NCBI RefSeq assembly: GCF_001905125.1 | Contig: NZ_LWLE01000034.1 | Span: forward strand, 62,001 to 126,000 | DNA length: 64,000 bases | From: Streptomyces sp. TSRI0281 | GTDB lineage: Bacteria > Actinomycetota > Actinomycetes > Streptomycetales > Streptomycetaceae | Reading direction: 5' to 3' | In this document: positions 7,723 to 15,854 of the stretch, in pieces | How the letters are laid out: the number at the start of each line of letters is the position of its first letter | Numbering within the stretch: the stretch's first letter is position 1 | Position numbers and translations under genes: made by a program | Notes under the pieces: generated by a model | Told to the model about the DNA's origin: nothing | Seen by the model: only the letters and a program-made list of their open reading frames with translations | Databases searched by the model: none

Positions 7723-9627
7723 GTGTCCATGCCACCCGCCACACCCACCGCCCCGGTCCTGGTCGAGCCCACGAAGACCAGGGCGGCCGACGGAACGGTA
7801 CGGGAGGTCTCCGTACCCGCCTTCGCGCCGCGCGTCCTGCGCGGTTCGCTCGCCGAGATCCCGTTCGACAACGCCCGCGAGGCCCCGTCCGAGGCGGTAC
7901 TCAGCCGCAAGCAGCAGGACGGCAGCTGGCGGGACGTGTCGGCCGCCGAGTTCGCCGCAGAGGTGCTGGCGGTCGCCAAGGGCCTGATGGCGGAGGGGCT
8001 CCGGGCCGGGGACCGGATCGCGATCATGTCCCGTACGACCTACGAGTGGACGCTGCTCGACTTCGCGTCGTGGGCCGCCGGGCTGGTCACCGTACCCATC
8101 TACCCGACCTCGTCGGCGTTCCAGGCCCGCTGGATCCTTCAGGACTCCGGCGCGGTCGCGTGTGCCGTGGAGACGAAGGAGCAGGGCCGGCTGATCAGCC
8201 AGGAGCGCAAGCAGCTCGGTGACCTGGCCCATCTGTGGCAGCTCGACACCGGGGCGGTCGGCCGGCTCAGGACGCTCGGCAAGGACATCCCCGACGAGGC
8301 CGTCGCCGCCCGCCGCGCCACCCTGGAACCGCACACCCCCGCCACCCTCATCTACACCTCCGGCACCACGGGCCGGCCCAAGGGCTGTGTCCTGACCCAC
8401 GGCAACTTCTTCGCCGAGGTCGACAACGCCATCGAACTGCTCCACCCGGTCTTCACGTCCGTGTCGGCGTACCCGGCGTCGACGCTCCTGTTCCTTCCGC
8501 TCTCCCATGTCTTCGGACGGATGGTCGCGATCGGCTGCATGCGGGCGCGGGTCCGCCTGGGCCACGCCCCGTCCATCCGGACCGAGGATCTGCTGGCCGA
8601 CCTCGCGGGCTTCAAGCCGTCGTTCCTGCTGGCCATCCCGTACGTCCTGGAGAAGGTCTACAACACGGGCCGGGCGACCGCCGAGAAGATGGGCCGCGCC
8701 TCGTCCTTCGACCGGGCCGCCCGGATCGCCCAGCGCTACGGGGAGGCGGTCGAGGCGGCCGAACACGGCAGGGGCCCCGGACCGGGCCTCGGCCTGCGGG
8801 CGGCCCGCGCCCTCTACGACCCGCTGGTCTACCGACGTATCCGCGCGGCGCTCGGCGGCCATGTCCGGTATGCGATCTGCGGCGGCTCCCCGCTGGGGCA
8901 CCGGCTCGCCGCGTTCTACGCGGGCGCGGGCATCGAGATCTTCGAGGGCTACGGCCTCACCGAGACCACCGCCGCCCACACGGTGACCCCACCCCTCAAA
9001 CCCCGCCTCGGCACCGTCGGCTGGCCGCTGCCCGGCGCCTCCGTACGGATCGCGGACGACGGCGAGGTCCTGCTGCGCGGGGGCCAGGTGTTCCAGGGCT
9101 ACTGGGACGCCGAGCGCGGCGAGCCGGTCCCCGTGCTCGACGACGGCTGGTTCGCGACGGGCGACCTGGGGGAGCTGGACGAGGAGGGCTACCTCACGAT
9201 CACCGGCCGCAAGAAGGACATCATCATCACGTCCGGCGGCAAGAACGTCGCCCCGGCCCCACTGGAGGACTGGCTGCGCGCCCACCCGCTGGTCAGCCAG
9301 TGCATGGTGGTCGGCGACAACCGCTCCTTCATCACCGCCCTGATCACCCTGGAGCCGGACGGCCTCCAGCACTGGCGCCGGATGCGCAAGAAGCAGGACG
9401 TCCCGATGAGGGACCTGGTGAACGACGAGGAGCTGCGGGCAGCCCTGCAACGCGCGGTCGACGAGGCCAACCGCCTGGTCTCGCGAGCGGAGTCGATCCG
9501 CAAGTTCACGGTCCTGCCGGGCGACTTCACCGAGGCGAGCGGCCACCTGACCCCGTCCCTGAAACTGAAGCGGGACGCGATCGCACAAGACTTCTCGGCC
9601 CAGATCGAGGAGCTGTACCGGAAGTGA
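7723..9627 (+). CDS. Long-chain fatty-acid--CoA ligase (FadD15-like)
   Basis: An AMP-forming acyl-CoA synthetase of about 634 residues that activates long-chain fatty acids and would feed the adjacent thiolase, MaoC and FabG enzymes. The AMP-binding P-loop is LIYTSGTTGRPKGC, the adenine motif is YGLTETTAAHT, and the C-terminal hinge and lysine region reads TGRKKDIIITSGGKNVAP. GTG 7723 is chosen because GAGGAG lies at 7711-7716; an in-frame ATG at 7666 lacks such a site and would add 19 Pro/Arg-rich residues. The 174-bp gap after the thiolase is a pyrimidine-rich tract with CGACGCAC repeats and has no clear terminator, so co-transcription is possible. Confidence 0.9.
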   Translation: MSMPPATPTAPVLVEPTKTRAADGTVREVSVPAFAPRVLRGSLAEIPFDNAREAPSEAVLSRKQQDGSWRDVSAAEFAAEVLAVAKGLMAEGLRAGDRIAIMSRTTYEWTLLDFASWAAGLVTVPIYPTSSAFQARWILQDSGAVACAVETKEQGRLISQERKQLGDLAHLWQLDTGAVGRLRTLGKDIPDEAVAARRATLEPHTPATLIYTSGTTGRPKGCVLTHGNFFAEVDNAIELLHPVFTSVSAYPASTLLFLPLSHVFGRMVAIGCMRARVRLGHAPSIRTEDLLADLAGFKPSFLLAIPYVLEKVYNTGRATAEKMGRASSFDRAARIAQRYGEAVEAAEHGRGPGPGLGLRAARALYDPLVYRRIRAALGGHVRYAICGGSPLGHRLAAFYAGAGIEIFEGYGLTETTAAHTVTPPLKPRLGTVGWPLPGASVRIADDGEVLLRGGQVFQGYWDAERGEPVPVLDDGWFATGDLGELDEEGYLTITGRKKDIIITSGGKNVAPAPLEDWLRAHPLVSQCMVVGDNRSFITALITLEPDGLQHWRRMRKKQDVPMRDLVNDEELRAALQRAVDEANRLVSRAESIRKFTVLPGDFTEASGHLTPSLKLKRDAIAQDFSAQIEELYRK

Positions 9628-9663
9628 GGGTGGGTGCGGGGTGGTCCACCTGGGACCAGGAAG

Positions 9664-10335
9664 CTATTCCCCGGCCGTTTCGATGACCCGGCCCGGGGCC
9701 TGTAGCCAGACTTGTTGACCTTGATCCGTCACGGTCAGTCCGAACTGGTCCGGTTCGGGGTGGCCGAGGGCGGCGTATTCCAGGTGTGCCTGTTCGATCT
9801 CCTCCCAGAGGTTCCGGGGCCCGTACTGCCAGACGTCGTCGCCCGTGGCCGCGGTGGCCGCCGCTCCGTCGGCACAACTGGTCCACACCTGAACGCCGTT
9901 GGGAGTGGTCAGGTGCGTCACTGCGACGCCGGGCAGCCGCGCTCCCGCGTAGAGGGCGAAGCCCAGGGTGAGGATCTGTGCGGGTTCCAGGCCGGGGCGC
10001 CGTGGGCGGCCTGTCGTCGCGTCGACGGGATGGGCGTGGGCGGTGCGGTGCGCGCGCATCGGCATGTACGAGGCGCCGCCACGGAACGTCCCTGTGGCGG
10101 TGCCGTCGTTCCGGACGTGCAGTTGTACCAGGGCGCCGCTCCACCAGTCCCGGGCCATCGGGGCGACGACGATCCCTCCCGGCCGGACGTGTCCCAGCAG
10201 GCCGCGCGGGATGTACCGGAGGGCACAGGTGGAGATCAGCCGGTCCACGGGAGCCAGGCCCGGCCATGGTTCCGCGCCGTCCCCGCATCGCAGGTGCGGC
10301 CGGTACCCGGACTCCGCGAGGGCGGCGGCTGCCCG
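9664..10335 (-). pseudogene. 5'-truncated methyltransferase of ATP-grasp peptide-maturase type (TgmC-like)
   Basis: About 223 codons match the second half of a protein-L-isoaspartate O-methyltransferase-like enzyme. DRLISTCALRYIP and VRPGGIVVAPM are the late Rossmann strands, followed by a C-terminal extension with LHVRNDGTATGTFRGGASYM typical of methyltransferases that work with graspetide maturases. The N-terminal SAM-binding glycine loop is missing. Upstream codons in the same frame are antisense to the ATP-grasp gene and not related. The breakpoint is therefore near 10335, 80 bp from the next gene. No precursor peptide or TgmB-type maturase is seen nearby. Confidence 0.6.
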
Positions 10336-10413
10336 ACCGCTGGGCGCCGCTGACGCGCACCCCGTACGCGGCCCGTGCCACGGCCGCAATCGCACCGGTC
10401 GGGGAGGGAGTCC

Positions 10414-11427
10414 ATGCCCACTGACCAGCACACTCCGCGCAGGATCCTGGTGACGGGTGTCGGCGCCCACCCCGGCTTCGGGTTGACCCGCAGACTCATC
10501 CGTTTGGGCCACACGGTCATCGCGGCCGACGCGAACCGACTCGCCCCCGGGTTCCTGCTGCCCTCCGTAGTACCCCAGGTCATCCCCCTCGCCAGCGATC
10601 CCGACTACCCCAGCACCGTTTCCCGCCTGTGCCGGGATCTGGCCGTGGAGGCTGTGGTGGTCGGCATCGAGCCCGACCTGGAGCCCTTGACGCAGATGGT
10701 GCCCCAACTGGAAGCCGACGGCGTGCGGCTGTGGCTTCCGGAGGCATGGTCGGTGCGCGCCTGCACCGACAAGGCCCTCTTCCACGAGGTGCTGACCGAG
10801 CACGGCATCGCGACCCCGCGCACCTGGCAGCCGCAGGAGATCGACCAAGTCCCCGACGGTACCGAGCTGGTCATCAAGCCCCGGCGCGGCCACGGCGCGC
10901 AGAACGTCCACTTTGTCCGCCGCCGGGAGCACGCGCGCCTGCTGTGCGAGCTCGTTCCGGAGCCCATCGTGCAGGAGCGGATCCACGGCTCCGAATTTAC
11001 GGCGGACTGCCTGGTGGACCGCACCGGACACGCCTCCGTCATCCTGCGCCGCCGGGATCTGGTCAAGGCGGGCCTTGCCACGGTGTCCACGACGTTCGAC
11101 GACCCGAATGTGCGCGACCTCGTGGTGCAGACGCTGGGCACTGTCGGAGCCCGCGGGCTCTGCTGCGTGCAGGGATTCATCCCGGGCGACGGCACGATCA
11201 CGATCACCGAGCTGAACCTGCGGATCGCCGGCGGCTTCCCCCTGGCCGAGGCGGCTGGAGCGGACCTCGTCGGCCAGATGATCAACGGTCTGTTCGGTCT
11301 GCCGGTCGACCACCACCGCCTCACCTGCCGGACCGGCGTGTTCCTGACCAACTACATCGAGACCCTGGCCGTCGGCGACGTCGCCGAGCTTGAACACGCG
11401 GCAGCAGCGGAGGGAGAAGCAGCATGA
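10414..11427 (+). CDS. ATP-grasp ligase (CarB/PylC-like)
   Basis: A 337-residue ATP-grasp enzyme that should join a carboxylate (as acyl phosphate) to an amine. It starts with a Rossmann-like pre-ATP-grasp domain, RILVTGVGAHPGFGLTRRL. The ATP-binding loop is VIKPRRGHGAQNVHFV near residue 155, and the Mg-binding Glu/Asn occurs in ITELNLRIAGGFPLAEAAG near residue 270. ATG 10414 has GGGAGG at 10402-10407. It overlaps the following aminotransferase by ATGA, so the pair is translationally coupled. The substrate is unknown. It is not a graspetide maturase by its motifs, despite the adjacent methyltransferase remnant. Confidence 0.8.
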   Translation: MPTDQHTPRRILVTGVGAHPGFGLTRRLIRLGHTVIAADANRLAPGFLLPSVVPQVIPLASDPDYPSTVSRLCRDLAVEAVVVGIEPDLEPLTQMVPQLEADGVRLWLPEAWSVRACTDKALFHEVLTEHGIATPRTWQPQEIDQVPDGTELVIKPRRGHGAQNVHFVRRREHARLLCELVPEPIVQERIHGSEFTADCLVDRTGHASVILRRRDLVKAGLATVSTTFDDPNVRDLVVQTLGTVGARGLCCVQGFIPGDGTITITELNLRIAGGFPLAEAAGADLVGQMINGLFGLPVDHHRLTCRTGVFLTNYIETLAVGDVAELEHAAAAEGEAA

Positions 11428-12557
11428 CCGCATCAGTGAGGCCCGATGCCCGGCGCAACGCCCGCCCGTACCTGTACGGGCGGGAGACCGCAGCGATCGC
11501 CCGGGTCCTGGAGGGCGGGCAGTACGGACACACCGAGGTCACCGAGGAGTTCGAGCGGCGGATCGCGGACTCCCTCGGCGTCCCCGACGCCGTGGCCGTC
11601 GCCTCCGGCACCGCAGCCCTCCACACCGCGCTGCTTGCCGCCGGGATCGGCCCCGGCCGCGAGGTGATCGTCCCGTCCATGACGTTCTGCGCGACTGTGC
11701 AGGCCATCCTGGCCGTCGGTGCCACCCCGCACTTCGTTGACATCGACCCCGCCACGCTGTGCGTCAGCGACCAGCTCGTCACGGCGGCCGTCACGGACAG
11801 GACGGCCGCCGTCATGCCGGTCCTGTTCGGCGGCCGGCCCGTCGACCTCTCCGCCATCCAGGAGGAGCTCGACGAACGAGGAGTCGTCGTCATCGAGGAT
11901 GCGGCGCACGCGTTCGGCTCCCGCCACGGCACACGCCGCGTCGGGGCGCACGGGGCACTGACCTGCTTCTCGTTCGGGCCGATCAAGAACCTCACCTGCG
12001 GCCAAGGGGGCATGGTCATCCCCCGCACCCCCGCGGAGGCCGACACGATCCGCCGGATCCGGCTCCTGGGCGTGGCCAAGTCCCAGGGCGAGCGCGCGAA
12101 CACCGCCGGCTACCGCGTGGAGGGCTTCGGCCTGCGCTACCAGCTCTCAGGCCTCAACGCCGCCATCGGCCTGGTCCAGCTCGACGGCTTCCAGGCCGCC
12201 GAGGACACTCGCCGCCACCTGTGGCGCACCTACCGCGAGGCCCTCGCCGCACTGGACGGCATCACGCTGGTCGACGTCGACGTGGAGCACGCTGTACCGC
12301 ACTTGTGCCAGGTCCGCGTCCCCCACCGCGACGAGGTGTTCGCCAACCTTCGGGGCCGGGACATCGGGGTGGGTGTCCACTACCCGCCCAACCACCTCCA
12401 GCCCGCCTTCGCCGCCTGGCACCGCCGCCTGTCGGCCACCGAGCAGGTCGGTGAGGAGATCCTCAGTCTGCCGTTCCACCAGCACCTCACCGAGGCGGAC
12501 ATCGGCCTCGTGGTGACCTCGCTCGAACAGGCCCTCAAGTCCGTCGGAGGATCGTGA
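11424..12557 (+). CDS. DegT/DnrJ/EryC1/StrS-family PLP aminotransferase
   Basis: A 377-residue sugar-type aminotransferase. VASGTAALHTALLAAGI and the downstream SFGPIKNLTCGQGGMV, with the PLP-binding Lys, are the family signatures; VIEDAAHAFGS gives the Asp that contacts the pyridine nitrogen. Members convert keto-sugars, or scyllo-inosose-type cyclitols, to amino sugars with glutamate or glutamine as donor. It overlaps the ATP-grasp gene upstream (ATGA) and the phosphatase downstream (GTGA or TGATG), so the three form a tight operon. Context suggests it makes an amino group that the ATP-grasp enzyme then acylates; this is inference. Confidence 0.88.
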   Translation: MTASVRPDARRNARPYLYGRETAAIARVLEGGQYGHTEVTEEFERRIADSLGVPDAVAVASGTAALHTALLAAGIGPGREVIVPSMTFCATVQAILAVGATPHFVDIDPATLCVSDQLVTAAVTDRTAAVMPVLFGGRPVDLSAIQEELDERGVVVIEDAAHAFGSRHGTRRVGAHGALTCFSFGPIKNLTCGQGGMVIPRTPAEADTIRRIRLLGVAKSQGERANTAGYRVEGFGLRYQLSGLNAAIGLVQLDGFQAAEDTRRHLWRTYREALAALDGITLVDVDVEHAVPHLCQVRVPHRDEVFANLRGRDIGVGVHYPPNHLQPAFAAWHRRLSATEQVGEEILSLPFHQHLTEADIGLVVTSLEQALKSVGGS

Positions 12558-12997
12558 TGCGCAAGCTCCTGACCGTATGCCTGGGGAACTACTGTCGCAG
12601 CCCGTTCGCGCAGGTCGCGCTCACCCGCCGAGGTGGGGTGGCGGTGACGGTCCGCTCCGCCGGGCTGATCGGAAAATGGCAGGACCAGCCCGCCAACCCG
12701 TCCATGATCAACGCAGCCCGGCGGCTCGGGCTCGACCTCACCCACCACCGCGGACAGCAGATCACCCTGGCGGACCTGGACTGGGCGGATGACGTCCTGG
12801 CGATGGACGCCGCAGTCCTCGACACGCTCCGCGCGATCGACGGCGGCCACAACGCCCACAAGCTCCGCCTCTACCTCCCCGGCCGCGACGTTCCCGACCC
12901 GATGGGCCAGGACGAGAACACGTTCAACGACTGCGCCGTGCTGATCGAGGCGGGCACAGCCCCGCACATCGGACGACGCCGCCCGCAGCCCGGCTGA
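12554..12997 (+). CDS. Low-molecular-weight protein-tyrosine-phosphatase-like phosphatase
   Basis: About 147 residues, the normal size of the LMW-PTP fold. The N-terminal P-loop CLGNYCRSP fits CX5R(S/T), and the C-terminal VPDPMG gives the general-acid Asp. The start is GTG 12554 (GTGA overlap) or ATG 12557 (TGATG overlap). Members dephosphorylate phosphotyrosine or, in some biosynthetic clusters, small phosphate esters. Placed last in an ATP-grasp/aminotransferase operon, it may release a phosphate from a sugar or cyclitol phosphate. Its stop codon abuts that of the convergent glycosyltransferase within a palindrome. Confidence 0.85.
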   Translation: MMRKLLTVCLGNYCRSPFAQVALTRRGGVAVTVRSAGLIGKWQDQPANPSMINAARRLGLDLTHHRGQQITLADLDWADDVLAMDAAVLDTLRAIDGGHNAHKLRLYLPGRDVPDPMGQDENTFNDCAVLIEAGTAPHIGRRRPQPG

Positions 12998-13005
12998 TCA
13001 GCCGG
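12990..13005. other. Perfect 16-bp palindrome spanning two stop codons
   Basis: CCGGCTGATCAGCCGG contains the TGA of the phosphatase gene (12995-12997) and, on the other strand, the TGA of the glycosyltransferase gene (12998-13000). It has no loop and so is a weak terminator. It may be a protein-binding site or chance. Confidence 0.5.
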
Positions 13006-14173
13006 ATGCGGCGGACAGCACCACGTCCACGAGCCTGTCCGCAGCATCCGGTCGCCCATGCGAACGTGCCCGCTCCGCCATCCCCGCCCGCAGGGCGCGA
13101 TCGGTCAGGAGCGGGCCCACCGCGCTCTGCAGAGCCTGGCCGGTGACCTCGCCGAGCAGAGCCAGAGCGGCCCCGGCGTCGGCCAGGTGCCGGGCGTTGT
13201 GGGCCTGCTCGTTCCCGGCCGACGTGGCGAGCGGGATGAACACCGCGGGCTTGCCGAGCGCGGTCAGCTCCGCAAGCGTCCCGGCACCGCTCCTGGACAC
13301 CACGACGTCGGCCAGCGCCAGTACGTCCGGCAGCTCCGGACCGAGGAACCCGGTCAGGTGGTAGCGGCCGGCGAGGACCGGGTCCAGCCGGGTGGCGGCC
13401 GACCGGAGTTCGTCCACGTTCGCCGGACCGCACTGATGGATCACGTTCGCGTGCGCCAGGAGCCAGGGCAGCACTTCACGAACAACACCGTTGATCTGCT
13501 GGGCGCCCTGGGCGCCGCCGGTGACGTAGACCGTCGGCAGACGCCGGTCGAACCCGTACAGGCTCAGCACCTCGACTGCCTTGTCCGCGTGGCCGCCCAG
13601 TACTTCCGGCCGCACCGGGTTCCCGGTGACGACCGCACGCTTACGCACCTCGGCCGGCAACAGCGGCAGCGAGGACTCCGAGGACACCGCGATCCGCGTC
13701 GCCGAGCTCGCGAGCTTCCGGTTGGCCAGCCCGAGCCGGACCGTCTGCTCGTGCAGGACCAGCGGAACGCGGCACAGCCGCGCGGCCAGCCCGGCCGGAA
13801 CCGCGACGTAGCCTCCCGTCGCCAGGACGACGTCCGGCTGGAACTCGGAGACGATCGACCGGGCCTGGGCCACGCCGAGCGGCACCCGCGCCATGTCCTT
13901 CACGTTCGCGGCGGACAGCATCTTGAGCGGATTCGACGAGCGACGGACCTTCCCCGTGGCCACCGTCTTGAACGCGATCCCTTCCGCCGGGGCGACACGT
14001 GCTTCGAGACCGTCCGCCGTTCCGATCCACAGGACATCCAACGTGCCGCCCACATCGGCGAGGCGGCCCTGCAGGGTACGGATCGCCGTTAGAGCCGGGT
14101 AGGTGTGACCGCCGGTGCCTCCGCCCGTCACGAGCAGCCGGAACGAACGCGGGAGCACGGAAGAGGTATTCAC
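12998..14173 (-). CDS. MurG-like UDP-sugar glycosyltransferase
   Basis: A 391-residue GT28/GT-B enzyme. The N-terminal glycine loop LLVTGGGTGGHTYPALTAIR, HEQTVRLGLANRKL and the C-terminal UDP-sugar pocket SRSGAGTLAELTALGKPAVF are as in MurG. MurG itself normally lies in the division/cell-wall cluster, so a second copy next to an aminotransferase and ATP-grasp suggests a dedicated role in a saccharide product. GTG 14173 is chosen because the glycine loop begins about 12 residues later; an in-frame start further upstream would add 57 Arg/Ala-rich residues. It is convergent with the phosphatase gene. Confidence 0.8.
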   Translation of the reverse strand: MNTSSVLPRSFRLLVTGGGTGGHTYPALTAIRTLQGRLADVGGTLDVLWIGTADGLEARVAPAEGIAFKTVATGKVRRSSNPLKMLSAANVKDMARVPLGVAQARSIVSEFQPDVVLATGGYVAVPAGLAARLCRVPLVLHEQTVRLGLANRKLASSATRIAVSSESSLPLLPAEVRKRAVVTGNPVRPEVLGGHADKAVEVLSLYGFDRRLPTVYVTGGAQGAQQINGVVREVLPWLLAHANVIHQCGPANVDELRSAATRLDPVLAGRYHLTGFLGPELPDVLALADVVVSRSGAGTLAELTALGKPAVFIPLATSAGNEQAHNARHLADAGAALALLGEVTGQALQSAVGPLLTDRALRAGMAERARSHGRPDAADRLVDVVLSAASG

Positions 14174-14531
14174 CCCCCGCACCCTACTGGCTGCCCAGCC
14201 ACTCACTCTGAAGTACGCCGGACGGCAGGCCGCGCGCCTGACCTCGCCGATGGCGCCGTCGGCAGCCTTCCGTATCGCGGCCAGTGGCGCCGGAGCGCGG
14301 CCGGTTCGGAGGTCGGCCTGCCGGGTGGCTTGGTGCACGAGCATCGGCAGGCCCGCCGATGACGGTGATGCCGGAGCGGCGGGCGGCCTTGGCGAGGAGC
14401 GGGGCCAGGGCGTTGTAAGCGCTCACGGCGAGGGGCGAGTGGTGATGGAGCGACGATTGGCCGTTTTGTCGGTGTCGGCGAAAGCTGCCAGAAACCTCGC
14501 CCGCTCGCGATAACGTCGCAGGTCACGAACT
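14174..14531. other. Intergenic region with CRISPR leader-like 3' end
   Basis: No gene is supported here. The last ~90 bp before the first CRISPR repeat are less GC-rich than the surroundings and end GATAACGTCGCAGGTCACGA. This resembles leader ends seen before Streptomyces type I-E arrays (recollection, not a search). Confidence 0.4.
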
Positions 14532-14743
14532 CTGCTCCCCGCGCGTGCGGGGTTGACCCCTTCCCGGTCTTCACCGACGGGCGCTTCAACCCCTGCTCCC
14601 GTCGCGTGCGGGGTTGACCCCCCGTCCGGGACGATCAGACGTGCGCGGGCCAGTTGCTCCCCGCCCGGCGCGGGGATGGTTCAGCGAAGATCATCTCTCG
14701 TTGCAGTTCGCCGACCTGTTCCCCGCTCAGCGGGGCTCACCCC
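14532..14743 (+). CRISPR. Short, degenerate type I-E-like CRISPR array without cas genes
   Basis: Four repeats with 61-bp periodicity: 14532-14560, 14593-14621, 14654-14682 and about 14715-14743. They are 29 bp long with 32-bp unique spacers. The conserved core is GCTCCCCGC..GCGGGG, close to the actinomycete I-E consensus GTGCTCCCCGC..GCGGGG. Repeats 1 and 2 differ at two positions. Repeat 3 has changed ends, and repeat 4 is more altered and about 1 nt shorter, so the array decays to the right and the leader would be on the left. No cas1, cas2, cas3 or Cascade gene is in the window. Confidence 0.75.
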
Positions 14744-14864
14744 CCGGGGCTGTCGGCGGCGCCGGAGTTGCGGCACTCTGGTGTCCGATCAACTCGCGTA
14801 GATTCCACGGCACTTCGTACCACGCACCCCACTGCTCGGTTGTCGACCGGAGGATTCCTCACCC

Positions 14865-15698
14865 ATGCGCTCGATCCGCATCAGCCTGCTCGGTCTGCTG
14901 TCGCTCCTCGCGGGCCTGCTCACCGTCACGGCCGCCGCGACCCCCGCAGCCGCCGCACCCAACTTCAAGGCGCCGTATCCCTGTGGTCAGCAATGGACCT
15001 ACAGTCACCATTCGGCCGAGGTCAGACAGGCTCTCGACTTCGTCCGCACGGACGGCGGCTCGACTGCCGGGTCTCCTGTCCTGGCCTCCTCGGGCGGTAC
15101 CGCGTATCGCTACTCCCAGCCGAGCGGTGCGGGCAACTACATCGCCATCGATCACGGGGGCGGCTGGCAGACGTACTACTTCCACCTGGCCTCGTACTCC
15201 GTCGCCAACGGTGCCCAGGTCGCCCAGGGCCAGCAGATCGGTGTGACCGGCTCCACCGGCAACAGCTCGGGCGCCCACATCCACTACGAGCAGCTCTACA
15301 ACGGAGTCGGCCAGAACATCTCGATCAACGGCCAGTCGCTGGCTCCGTACCCCGGTTCGTACTACAGCAAGTACCTGACCAGCGACAACGGTTGTGGCGG
15401 CAACGGTGGCGGCACGTACTGGGTCGATACCTTCGCCAACGCCACCGGCTACGCGGCAGCCAACACCGGTGACGCGCAGGGCGTGCTGAACGCGGGGACG
15501 AACTACGTCTACTGCAAGGTCTGGGGTGCCCAGGTCGGTTCCGGCGGCAGCTACAACCACTGGTGGCTGCGGACGGACCTGGACACCGTGTACGCGGGCA
15601 AGAACGGCCGCAACGCCTATGTGTCCGCGTACTACCTCTCCCGCTGGGGCAACGACGAGGCCCGTGACAACAACGGTGCGGTGATCCCCGACTGCTGA
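14865..15698 (+). CDS. Secreted M23 family zinc metallopeptidase (lytic endopeptidase)
   Basis: A 277-residue exported peptidoglycan or protein endopeptidase. The start MRSIRISLLGLLSLLAGLL gives a Sec signal peptide ending near ATPAAAA. The mature protein begins FKAPYPCGQQWTYSHHS, as in beta-lytic/LasA-type enzymes, and continues with the metal ligands of ALDFV (Asp) and GAHIHYEQ (HxH). A C-terminal domain of about 95 residues (WVDTFANATGYAAANTGD to DC) is appended; it is common in Streptomyces M23 proteins and probably binds the wall. It is monocistronic, between the CRISPR array and a GNAT gene. Confidence 0.88.
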   Translation: MRSIRISLLGLLSLLAGLLTVTAAATPAAAAPNFKAPYPCGQQWTYSHHSAEVRQALDFVRTDGGSTAGSPVLASSGGTAYRYSQPSGAGNYIAIDHGGGWQTYYFHLASYSVANGAQVAQGQQIGVTGSTGNSSGAHIHYEQLYNGVGQNISINGQSLAPYPGSYYSKYLTSDNGCGGNGGGTYWVDTFANATGYAAANTGDAQGVLNAGTNYVYCKVWGAQVGSGGSYNHWWLRTDLDTVYAGKNGRNAYVSAYYLSRWGNDEARDNNGAVIPDC

Positions 15699-15854
15699 TG
15701 CGCCACCCCGGCGCCAGGCCAGGTCCCGTCCGAGGGAGCGGGCCGGCCGGGTGGAGGCGCATACGGGCCCGGTGCGGCCTCCCGCGCCCCCCCGGCCGCC
15801 ATCCGGCGGAAACCCGATGGACGCAGCGCCAGACGCGATGCGATAGTCCGGACC

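Noticed and set aside
6142..9588. A very long minus-strand open frame (1148 codons) antisense to the thiolase and acyl-CoA synthetase
   Set aside because: It mirrors the codon bias of the real genes, is Arg/Gly/Asp-rich without domains, and overlaps two clearly functional enzymes.
10414..11427. The ATP-grasp gene as a graspetide maturase
   Set aside because: It starts with a Rossmann-like pre-ATP-grasp domain of CarB/PylC type and no precursor peptide is nearby, despite the TgmC-like remnant.
14460..14531. A possible additional CRISPR repeat one period left of the first
   Set aside because: Sequence at the expected position (14471) lacks the CCCCGC..GCGGGG dyad; it reads as leader instead.
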